DNA of 64,000 bases, from contig JACGCK010000084.1 of NCBI GenBank assembly GCA_014925825.1, positions 1-64,000 of the forward strand, in the 5' to 3' direction. Source of the stretch: Pholiota molesta (Eukaryota > Basidiomycota > Agaricomycetes > Agaricales > Strophariaceae). Made by a program: the position numbers and the translations under genes. Numbering within the stretch: the stretch's first letter is position 1; each line of letters opens with the position of its first letter. A model generated the notes under the pieces. It saw only the letters and a program-made list of their open reading frames with translations, did no database searches and was not told the origin of the DNA. Shown piece by piece: positions 55,004 to 64,000 of the stretch.

Positions 55004-55998
55004 TCACGGGCGATTGCGGCGTATTCTAGTAAGAGCCTTAGATCGTCCCCCATATGATGTCAAGAATGTCGACGCTTCAGCAGCTGATGGTTTATTAGAC
55101 GACGGGTTGTCGAAATCATCGATCTCGACATAGCGACATTTTCCTAACAATGCCAACGTCCGCGAAAGAGGTTCGTCAATGCGAAGGGAGGATGATCCAC
55201 GTGGTTCCAACCTTTGAGCAGTTGCACCTTTGAAAACAATTAGGCGTGTCTTCCATTTAATATTGTGACTTACTAAATTTTCCTCCAAAAGGGCGTGAAA
55301 CTCCAGCCAATTGCTTGGTCCCGGGCTCGTAGAAAGCGATGTGCTCGCCAATATATCCTAGGAGGTGGGGGGCAGCCAAAATCCCGGGATCGCCTTTCTC
55401 GCGATAGGCGGCCAAGATATTACCCATCGCAGTGCAATCGCTGGGAGTGCTGCCTTCTATAACTGTATAGGTCAGCATAGTACAAATAAAACAAAGTTTG
55501 AGTGCTTACGGAGGGTCGGAAAATGTAAATACTCCGAGAATCGCTCGGAGGTTTCAACGGTGCGTGAAAGATTTACTGCCATCAACCTCAGTACTGTTAA
55601 GCAATAGGAAAAATAATGTTTCACCGACCATTCATTCCACAGCCGTCGAATTCAAGATGACATAACGCGAAAACTTCACCATTAGTGCTGCTTTCAACGA
55701 GTCGGCAGGACCATGGCTCGTATGGCGGAATGTCGTGAACCAAAGGGCAAAGACACTCCAGAAAGAGTCCCCTGGAGCGTAGCCACTCTTTCAAATCCGT
55801 GGCCTTGAGCGGCTGTCTATCGGATTCAATGATCCTAATGTAAAAGTCAGAAAATATACAGCTTGTACTGTGGATGAACACATACCAAGAGACTTCTACA
55901 ATGCCTTTGATGAGGCGTGAATAAATTGCAAGGTTTGGGCTGAGGTGCTGAACATTGCGTGCAGCAATCAAAAGCGGATGATCCTTTAGGTCGTTCAT
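55004..55998 (-). CDS. Hypothetical multi-exon protein
   Basis: Five exons on the minus strand, starting MNDLKDHPLLIAARNVQHL at 55,998 and ending with IRRNRP at 55,004. Joins: IVEVSW splits at 55,882, then LKEWLRSRGLFLECLCPLVH, MAVNLSRTVETSERFSEYLH (20 residues), STPSDCTAMGNILAAYREKG (20), HLLGYIGEHIAFYEPGTKQL (20), and SATAQRLEPRGSSSLRIDEP (20). The frame is open through every join, so it looks like a working gene. The content resembles hypothetical proteins repeated in Agaricomycetes; I recognise no domain and claim no function. Confidence 0.6.
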
Positions 55999-56433
55999 AT
56001 TGAACTAAGGGAGGGGAGGGGATTTCAGGCAACTTGACGTCCTTTATAGTTTCCAAAAAAAATCACAAATCCTTTACGATGCACAGATTTAATGTAACTC
56101 ACAAGAATTCAAGAATAATCAAGGGCGTACGCGTATTACTGAAAGATTCGCCAGAATCCCCTGTTAGACGTCCATTTTGGCAGTTATCAGGCTCTTAGCG
56201 GGGGCCTTCTGAGGCTTGGGTCGATTGAGGGGTCCAACGCCGTGCACCTCGAGGGTGCATTGGGCATATCACTTTGTGAGGCAAGGCTGTCTGGACTCTG
56301 CGCGACTTAGCCGTAATATTCGAGCATGTGACGTGACTGCGAAAGGCAAAAAAGACAAAGCATAAGTTTTTCTTTTGCAATCATCATCACAGGCCATCGC
56401 CCATACCCTCAAGATCCTTGGGCCTTGGCACCT
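55999..56433. other. Divergent upstream region
   Basis: About 435 bp between the unknown gene (minus) and the TET/JBP-like gene (plus). No motif identified. Confidence 0.35.
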
Positions 56434-58268
56434 ATGTTAGGCGGTAAGTCTGTCTTCCTATCTGCAGCCCTTCTTGGGGGTGTCTCTATTGAGGCCAGCG
56501 AATGCAGGCTCCGCTGTTTCGTGTGTCGGCGCCGGCCTTGGAATCGTATCACGGCGGCAGCAAGCCATTCTGACTGTGCTCCCCCTCTCTTCCTCTCGCT
56601 GAGCCGCTTTGAATTCTTTACTAACTTGCCCACACTGCCCAGGTCGAACCACTCGTACGGGGAAAACCTTTTCCCCATATGACGCCCCGGAAGACGGCCC
56701 CATTCTGGCGCCCCCGACGTTTTTGATGCGCCAGTACATTCAAGCCCTAACTGACGCCGACGTTGGCCTAGACGACACCGATGACAACCTCTCCGACGCT
56801 GGCAAGGCCCTCTATGACCGCGCCTGTGACCGCGCAGGTTGCAGCTCCCCCTCGGCTCAACCTGGCGCATCCCTGGGCGATTCACCCCATGCTGCGCCCA
56901 ATCCCCCCTCGATTTCGGCTGCCGCCTCCCAGAAAATATCTGCTTCTGGCCCTAGCCAGACGCCCCGCGGAAACGGCTCCCCTCTGCATGTGCCGAAGCC
57001 CCACAAGTCAGAGAAGAACTATCAGTCCAATCTGAGGCAGCGCGCCCGTCGCGCTGCCTCTCGCGCTGCTGCACAGCTTCAGGCCGAAACCGATCTGAAG
57101 GCGTTCCTTCTACGCCGCCAGCGCGAGGCCTGCAAGAAGCCGCTCGTTTCAAAGGTGGACTTTGGCAGCGGATTTGACGAGGTTCGGACGGGCCCATGCT
57201 GGACGGCGAGGCGAGAGGCTCGAAAGGCGCAGGATCGGACGGAGCATACACTGGAGGAGGTTCTGGCCGATGGGTCTATACAGGCCGTGGATTGGGATGG
57301 GAGGTACGAGCTGCCGCAGCGTCCTACAAGCGGCGCCAGCTAACACTTGTCTCCTTAGCCAAACCCGCCTGATAGTCGATCGAGAAGGCGTAGTCGTTGC
57401 CGTCCTTGGCGGTATGCCTAGAGGCGACGCATGGCCGGCCATACAAGCTGCGGCAGCCGACGCTATCAAAGACGCTGCGCAAGTGATTAATTTTTCCACA
57501 AAGCACCTGGACCATCGCCGCGGCCGCTTCCCTGCGCTTGCTGCTGGTATATCTCATGGCGGCGGTCAACGACGGCCGTCTGTGTTAAATAACAGCGCAA
57601 ATACCCAGGCGATTGAAACACTTTTCAAAACTCCCGCCTTGTGCCGGATTTCCGGCCATACAAACCGTAAGGCTACCTCACATTAGCGACCATACAAACT
57701 ACTCATTGTTTTTTTCCTAGGCTTATTTCAGACCTATGGGCGCCGCCTCTATGATCACTACTCTGACACACTGATGCGGCTGTGCTCACGCTACCCAGAC
57801 CTCACTCCTCCATTCAGCAAGACCATATTCGCTGCCTGTTCCGTTAACTTTGGACCGAAAACCGTGTCGCACCCACACCGTGACTATGCCAACCTGACCT
57901 GGGGATGGTGCGCCGTCACGGCACTAGGCCAATTCAATCCAGACCATGGCGGCCACTTGGTCCTGTGGGACCTGGGTCTTGCTATCCGCTTTCCTCCAGG
58001 CTCCACCATCTTGATCCCCTCCTCCCTAATCCAGCACTCTAACACCAGGATTGGAGATGGTGAAGTGCGGTATTCATTTGCACAATATTCTGCAGGTGGA
58101 CTTTTTCGATGGGTAGAAAATGGCTTCCAAACCGAGGAGCTATGGGCAAAAAGCGCTTCGCCTGAGGAAGTTGACCAGCGACGTCGGGATGTAGAAACGC
58201 GGTGGGAGCGCGGGCTAGCCATGCTGAGCACCATTCAAGAGCTCCGTCAGAGGCTTGGGGCTGTCTAG
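56434..58268 (+). CDS. TET/JBP-like 2OG-Fe(II) dioxygenase
   Basis: Predicted 508 aa in four exons: 56434-56443 (10 nt), 56643-57303, 57359-57666, 57721-58268. TET/JBP enzymes hydroxylate 5-methylcytosine or thymine in DNA using 2-oxoglutarate and iron. The C-terminal domain shows HPHRDYAN (the HxD iron pair), WGWCAVTALG, GGHLVLWDLGLAIRFPPGST (20 residues), LIQHSN (distal histidine), and GEVRYSFAQYSAGGLFRW with the Arg expected to bind 2-oxoglutarate. The N-terminal half is disordered with a basic Arg/Ala-rich stretch (RQRARRAASRAAAQ). Such genes are known to be expanded in Agaricomycetes and linked to KDZ transposons, and a KDZ transposase lies 2.2 kb downstream here. The first exon is tentative; the frame is also open upstream of 56,643. 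Confidence 0.8.
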
Positions 58269-58326
58269 TTTTTTCGTTCCATCGATAGCTTTTTTGTTCC
58301 ATCGATAGCTTTTTTCTTCCGTCGAT
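58267..58326. repeat. Three tandem 20 bp repeats after the TET/JBP-like gene
   Basis: Unit agcttttttgttccatcgat, three copies in a row with one or two changes each, beginning at the stop codon of the dioxygenase gene. It could act in 3' end formation; that is a guess. Confidence 0.8.
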
Positions 58327-58775
58327 ACCTACGAGATCGCGAATGCTCTCGAAATGTACCATAGTTTAGCGATGCTGCAATTATATCATCACATTCTTGT
58401 TATTCTATAGTCCTTGGGGTGATTCAGTAAGCTACAGAATGTCAAGTGAGGACGGAGTGTATTTGTTGTAAGACGAAGTGCTGTAGTTGAGACGTTGCTC
58501 TGAGTTCTGTTATGAAATCGAGTTGAGCTTAGGCTGGTTTAAGGTCGTCGTCTGACCTTTACTACCCTTGGCTGTAACCCCAGGACAAATGCATATTGAT
58601 TTAAAGGTACAATTAAATCTGATTCAAAACTGCAATTGCTGTTGGAAACCAGTGCTGGGGTCAATTGATACACGATTTTTCATATGTCGGCTGGGTTCAT
58701 TATTTTGTATAACCCTGCTTTCCAACTCCGCTGCAACAGCAGTAAACGCTGTCATCAGCAAGCCCTGTTGTGATA

Positions 58776-59444
58776 CTACTGGGATTGGTACATGAATTCT
58801 CTACTCCTATGACGATCTTGGACCTCCTTGAAGTCAACAATTGCATAGCAGAAGACCTCCTCAAGCCAGCCTAATACTGTGTTAACATTGGTGCCCACCT
58901 GGGTGGCGTGCGCATGCTCCGGACCCACCCCCGCAAGTGCGTAAACTTCGTTTGAGTATCGGTATATCATATTCTGCAGCTTGCTCAGTCTGACGATCTT
59001 GTCATAGATTCGATCCTTGTCGCGCTCTTCCAAGTAGGCCGCACAGATTCCCTCAACGTAATCCTGTGGAGAGGCGCCAACTGTTCTGTCCAAGCTGCGT
59101 TGGATTCTTTCAACGCCCTCCTTCCAAGACGCCAGTGGATCAATCGCAGATGTTATGGATTCATCCTCTTTGGGTGCAGGTACTGTCTTCGACGTGCTGT
59201 AAATATTGTGAATTGATGGCTTCGTTCATCGCCAGTTTGGCATACCTTTTCACTTGGTGAGTACGAGCGTATTCTTTTCTTCGCTTTTTATTGATGGTGC
59301 GCTTTTTCCTGAACGCATCGTTAGCATAGTGTTGTGAATTGAACTCTGTGAGTCTTAGACTTACTTTTCATAATGTTTTTTGCTTTTGGCTCTATTAGCT
59401 GCGACCTTTTCCTCCGGGCTGTTGTACAGGCGAGGGCGGCCCAT
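58776..59444 (-). CDS. Small basic protein of unknown function, KDZ neighbourhood
   Basis: 187 aa in three exons (59444-59365, 59308-59246, 59196-58776). The N-terminus MGRPRLYNSPEEKVAANRAK followed by SKKHYEKKKRTINKKRRKEY is strongly basic with a bZIP-basic-region-like NRAKSKKHY pattern, so DNA binding is plausible. The C-terminal domain runs from SLDRTVGASPQDYVEGICAA (20) to FCYAIVDFKEVQDRHRSREF (20) and is helical. I recall this arrangement as repeated in Agaricomycete genomes but cannot name it. It shares a 240 bp divergent promoter with the gene at 59,685. Confidence 0.65.
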
Positions 59445-59684
59445 CTTGATGGGAGTTGCAGGAAGAGATAGGAATAAGAAGAGTGCCTTCGTGCAAAATT
59501 CGTGCATCGCAACCCCGCTTGGCTACGTTTCGGCCTATCAGTCCTTGTATAAATACCTAAATGTGCCCCCCCCTCCAGCCGGCTCCCATTGCACGTCGTT
59601 TCTCGAGTGCCGCTCCATACTTTCCCAATCCTACGGTATGTTTCAACTCTTGCTTTAGCCATCAATGCTCATCAAACCATTCAG
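59445..59684. promoter_or_regulatory. Divergent promoter of two small genes
   Basis: 240 bp between start codons. A TATA-like tgtataaatac lies at about 59,547-59,557, facing the plus-strand gene. A possible leader intron of that gene (gtatgtttcaac ... accattcag, 59,636-59,684) ends exactly at its ATG. Confidence 0.5.
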
Positions 59685-60202
59685 ATGCCATCTCCTGAAG
59701 AGCCCTCTGCTGAACAGCTCACGCTAATCACAAATCTCGCTCCATATTTTCGACATCTCAACGATGGCAAAGACGCCGATGCCTTCTTCGAGCGTCTATT
59801 CAATCTGTGGTTTGTGCGTTGGCGCCTGAAGCTGCAAGACTATGGCAGATGCCAACGCCGTTTAGACCAAGGCATGAACGAAAAGATGCAAGTGCGTAAT
59901 CTATTCTCTATCGCGCAGCCTCCAGACTGAAGTCCTTTTAGTGGATAAGGGATGAGCTACAATCCGCTGCATCCTTGGCTGCTGAGGGCCCCGTGGAATG
60001 GCAATGGCAGGCATATATGAGAATTTGTGAAGGCCGGCTGGGAGTCCCAGCGAAGGTAGGCGCCCAGCAATCTTTGTCCCAGTTTTGTTAGCTGAAGCTA
60101 TGCATAGAGAAAGTATGGAGACGTCGATGGACGCGACGATGCACGGCCGCGACCTCAGCCCAGGCCAAAGAAGGTCCGAGCAAGCTCAGACGGCCAGATT
60201 GA
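59685..60202 (+). CDS. Small hypothetical protein, KDZ neighbourhood
   Basis: 143 aa in three exons (59685-59891, 59942-60055, 60092-60202), all joins in frame. It reads MPSPEEPSAEQLTLITNLAP (20), FFERLFNLWFVRWRLKL, WIRDELQSAASLAAEGPVEW (20), then a basic tail RRRWTRR. Family unknown; I recall similar short proteins, often beginning M-x-S-P-E-E, as multi-copy in mushrooms. It converges with the KDZ-Ulp1 gene, stop codons 237 bp apart. Confidence 0.6.
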
Positions 60203-60439
60203 CGCGTCGACGTAGCTACATAAATCTCCCAACTAGTAGACCTATGCTGAATTGTTGATGCTGTAAATTGTAAAGTCTGCCATCTGTTTTTTCGCAATCA
60301 TATATTTTCTTATTGGCCCTAATCGTGCGGGAGATTTTTACTTGAATATTTGATTTGCACACCATAAGAAATATCAAACAAGGCTAAGGCAGCAGCAAGT
60401 TCTGTACGTCGCATCAATCGCATTGTCACGGATGCAGGC

Positions 60440-63400
60440 CTACATAGATGATAATACTGTGCAGATTAAATTCCGTAAGGTGATCCTCCAGGCGGGCATT
60501 ACAGTCTCATCGATTGCCCGACCAGCTGTACCATAGCCTCTTAACACGGCTGTTATCCATAACAGAACCCATAGCCCGCAATCATGCCCGTTCGTTTGGA
60601 TGGCCTCCATCTGGCAAAAGATTTAGCGCTGCCGAAATCATTGAGCTAGAGATTGCGTACCAAAACAGGCCTTGCGACCCAGTCCGTTGTAGCTATCGGC
60701 ATCGGATGTCCGTGTTGATTTGCTAGTTGAATCAGTCGCGAGATAAATACAGATACGCTCTGCGAGAAAAATCATGTCAGACAAATAGCTAACTCAGCAA
60801 GGTAATAAATAATACTTGAACGTCTCGATTCCATGACGCCCTCCCCGCCAGGCTATCGAAAAGATGCACTTCCCGACGTTGAAGGTATACAATCGCCAGG
60901 ACCCAGTGGCATTCCGATCGCCTGTGGATTGGAACTATCCAAATATCCTTCGTCCAAAAGTTGTGCCGGTATGTACTTTTCCACAGCTCAACATCCGGGG
61001 CTTTGTAGCGGATGCGAATGAGCTCATAGGTAGAAAAGATGGCGCATCGACTGGCGGAGGCATGGTGATGGGGATCCCTGGTGAAGAGCTCGTGAAGGAA
61101 GGTCGATAAGCCGTTTATGCAGATGTCGTCGAGAAGGGCGTCCTTTGTGTTGAGTATTTGTAGCTCACTGTTGCTAAGATGGTAGGCTTGAGATTGAGAG
61201 CTGGGATGGCGATAGCCACCAGGCATCAGGGCTTCCCCGCTACTGATGAAATAGAGCAAGTCATCGTCTTCCTGTACGTTCTGAAGCCGGCACCGTGTAA
61301 TGAGTTACATTTATTACAAGGTCAAATGTCAGACTGACCAATTTGGTCCACCGTAAGGTCATTGCGTCTTCAGTATGTTCAATCGTAGACGTATCTTCAT
61401 CGCCACCATTCTCCGTTTGAAGGATCTCTGAAACAATGATTACCTCCTCTTCTTCCTCGAGAGCCACCTCCTCTTCGTCCTTGAGAGCTGCCTCTTCATC
61501 TGCGATGGTGGCCGCATCTTCTTCATCCGCGACATTGACCGTGCTGCCTTGAATGATGTCCCTTGCATGGGCCTGATGATCGCGATTGTCCGGGGTATCG
61601 GAATCCATGCCGTCTTCGATGGTGTCCGTCATATAAATCCATTTGAATATGGGCTCCGGGCATCCTGACAGTTGCGATGCAACTCTGGAAGCATCTAAAA
61701 CATGAGAGTCAAACCGTATTGCTGAAGCCAGAGGGCTAGACCATCGCGTCTTCAAATGGAGGAGGTGATCGCGATACCGGCCAAGCTGAACACCAAAAAG
61801 GCTGCCTTTGATATGTTCAGTGCTGAACGGATGGCTACGCTTGAATGGCACACTTACATCCTGGCGTTCTGATGGCTAATTCGACTGCCCCTAACTCCCG
61901 ATGAAACCATGAGCAGAGATTGTCAGCTTCGCGACCAAGCCGACGTTGCTCCTCCAAACATCGATCGAGCTTTATCATCGCTCGTATACCTGACCGGATA
62001 CTGGGATCGTCCAGCCATGGCTGCGATTTTGCTTCCAATGGGCTGATCCAGACGTCTTCCATAAGGCTGGAATCGTCTCGAAGGTCGGCCAACTTGGTAG
62101 GGAGCGGTAGTGGGAGCGGTATGTTGCAGGCCGGGTCATATAGATCTTCAAGCTTAGCACAGTAGACGTTGAACTTTTTGATGGCCGTCAAAAGCGCAGG
62201 GGCTCGCTTGGAGATTGCTTTGCGAGTTTGCTGGTGAAGCTTTGTTCCTGAAGTTTTGTGAGCTACTGGGCAAGACATGATCGGACGGCACCTACCAAGG
62301 GTCTGACTTCGACCCCCAACTGCTTGATCTAGCCGATCCCATTCAAAGAAGCTTCCAATCGCTCGCTTGCGGATGTTGATTTTGAGATCGCGAGCCATCA
62401 GGAGAGTTCGGATGAAATCCAAGCTTGCCCCTTTCAAGTCGGGGTACGAGTCATGAACGTTAAGTGAAACGTATAGGGCCTCCACCCTGCTTGTGAAGGC
62501 TGCGTGCGTTTCGAGAAGGCCATTGAGGATTTGATTTGAGTCTTGAGGCGTCGCAGATGAGGCGCTGGCCAGAGCAGATTTTGCAACATTGATAGCCTTT
62601 TCCACGCTTTCGAGATCTCCCTGCAGGCTAAGAATCGTGTCAAGCTCCCTTTTTAATTTCGCTGGTGCATCTGAGATAATAATCGAGTTAGCAGTGGGCC
62701 TTACGCAGCTGAAGGAATCAAGTATACAAACTTACGAGCTCGGATCGAAAGCTGGGCCTCTTTTTGAAGGGCCCATTGCTGGCGTAGCGCTGACTCCGTC
62801 ATCCCACACTTCTCCACGATTGACCTTGCCTTTCTGCCTTGCTCTTCGACGCCTAATCTCTGGCGGCGCTTGAGCCAGTCACCAAGGTCGTCTCGTAGAT
62901 CCTGAGCAACCGCAGAGAGTTGTCGGTCTGTCAGCCAGATCCGACGAGCACGCTATGAGAAACATTGTAAGTCGTTGTTCAATAATCTGTATTTCGATTG
63001 CACTTACTGATGACGTTCTCACAAGTGGAATTAATTTTCGTAGGCGAGACCATGTCCGCTCAACGCCTTCTCCATCCGTTAGACCCAATCCGCGAGAGAG
63101 TCGAGGATTGTAGAGAAGTTGGCAGGACCATTGATGGCCGTATGCGTGCATCGCCGTCGTGACAAACTGAATGCGAGACCGGATGGATCGTGGCAAGATA
63201 TCATACTAAAATGAAAGGATTGTAGCGTTTCTTTTCCTGCAGCAAGTAGGAGTAACTGACCATTTGGGTGCTGCGATCTAGAACGCAGCCAATATCATAT
63301 AGGACGGTGACGTTGGCCAAGGAAGGTACAAATGCAAAAAGCCATAGGATAAGGGCGATAGAGTACTTCTGCTGCTCGCCAGGCGTGTCGATATTCGCAA

Positions 63401-64000
63401 AAAAGAGGGGGATGTCATGGCGACAAACCAGAGACATCCAACCCATATCATCGTATCGCCCTTCATTGGAGACCGATTTCTTTTTGTCTCCATCGGCAGC
63501 ATCATGCGACTTTTCACATTCGTCGACGGCTGCATCCGGAACCTTGGGATTTCGGGCCTTTGGTGAGGACTTTCTGGCTTGACGTATCATTTCGCCAACA
63601 CTGTCAACGAACGCTTTGGGTATAACGTGTCTCGGTTCATGAAACCGTACACTCTCTCCTCCCGAGGCGAGGTGACGATGGTGAAAGTTCCCATCTGTTG
63701 CAACCTGAAAGTCTCCACCACTTTGAAGGTATATATCAATACAAAGATGGCGAAGTAATATGGCTAGGAATGCTTACTCTTCCAAAGGCCTTCCATGTTT
63801 TACTCCTCCAAAGCAGGCCGGGCATAGCTGCCGAAGCGCTCGCGCACACTCGGACGGTGTTGAGGACTCCTGGGTTGATGTGGAGAGGGCGGTACTAACG
63901 ATGGGTGCTCGGAGGATTCAGCGGGTGAGGATGGCGGATGGGGTAGGGAGGGAAGGACGGAAGAAATCGTCCTGGAAGCATCTGGGTTGAATGGTTGAGT
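60440..64000 (-). CDS. KDZ transposase fused to Ulp1-type cysteine protease (partial, continues beyond window)
   Basis: Minus-strand gene running in from beyond 64,000 and ending at 60,440. Transposase part: LCPACFGG, GGDFQVATDGNFHHRH (DGN acidic motif), VDSVGEMIRQARK, VCRHDIPLFFANIDTPGEQQ (20), VLYDIGCVLDRS, YDILPRSIRSRIQFVTTAMH (20), AYGHQWSCQLLYNPR and GLGLTDGEGVERTWSRLRKL (20). A long coiled region follows (LKRELDTILSLQGDLESVEK), then a Glu-rich linker. The C-terminal Ulp1 domain has the catalytic set: HWVLAIVYL, LFDSL, QTNGHDCGLW. Exon ends used include 63,778/63,720, 63,261/63,205, 63,008, 60,820 and 60,644. All catalytic residues are present, so the element may be active. One join, near 61,835-61,851, does not close in frame by any splice pair I found. 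Confidence 0.82.

Overview
The window is nuclear DNA of a mushroom-forming basidiomycete (Agaricomycetes, probably Agaricales). Genes are split by many 45-70 bp introns. Several proteins belong to families typical of these fungi: DUF6534 membrane proteins, a class I hydrophobin, a KDZ (Kyakuja/Dileera/Zisupton) transposase with a Ulp1 protease, and a TET/JBP-type dioxygenase. No bacterial, organellar, viral, rRNA, tRNA or CRISPR feature was recognised.

Layout. (1) 1-27.6 kb is a large inverted duplication. A head-to-head pair, an ERG26-like sterol dehydrogenase and an unrecognised decayed gene ('gene U'), occurs at about 1.4-5.7 kb and again in opposite orientation at about 22.9-27.6 kb. A further partial copy of its upstream region opens the window. 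The 17 kb between the arms holds ordinary housekeeping genes: a COG2907-type FAD oxidoreductase, a DCAF4-like WD40 protein, a DUF6534 membrane protein, a delta-12 fatty acid desaturase and the eIF2 assembly factor Cdc123. (2) 27.6-33.7 kb is gene-poor and carries one single-exon transmembrane SH3 protein. (3) 33.7-47.7 kb is a transposon nest: a 5'-cut DDE transposase-like gene, then two closely related non-autonomous LTR elements (405 bp LTRs) with no gag-pol, filled instead by tandem arrays of about 330 bp units. The second sits inside a non-LTR retrotransposon RNase H fragment, with a perfect 5 bp target duplication. (4) 47.7-55 kb has a hydrophobin-like gene with an aberrant second half, a long nuclear protein of unknown function, a MYND zinc-finger protein and another unknown. 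(5) 56.4-64 kb is a KDZ-type neighbourhood: a TET/JBP-like 2OG-Fe(II) dioxygenase, two small divergently transcribed genes of unknown function, and a KDZ transposase-Ulp1 fusion running off the right edge.

How the genes relate. ERG26 and the delta-12 desaturase both act in membrane lipid synthesis, but their proximity looks incidental. The FAD oxidoreductase and the DCAF4-like gene share a 243 bp divergent promoter. Mobile DNA dominates the right half. The strongest candidates for something undescribed are the array-carrying LTR elements, the inverted ERG26 duplication with an active-site change in one copy, and clusters of 7-14 nt micro-exons with GC-AG introns. All calls come from reading the sequence; exon joins were chosen by frame, splice signals and remembered family conservation, with no alignment run.
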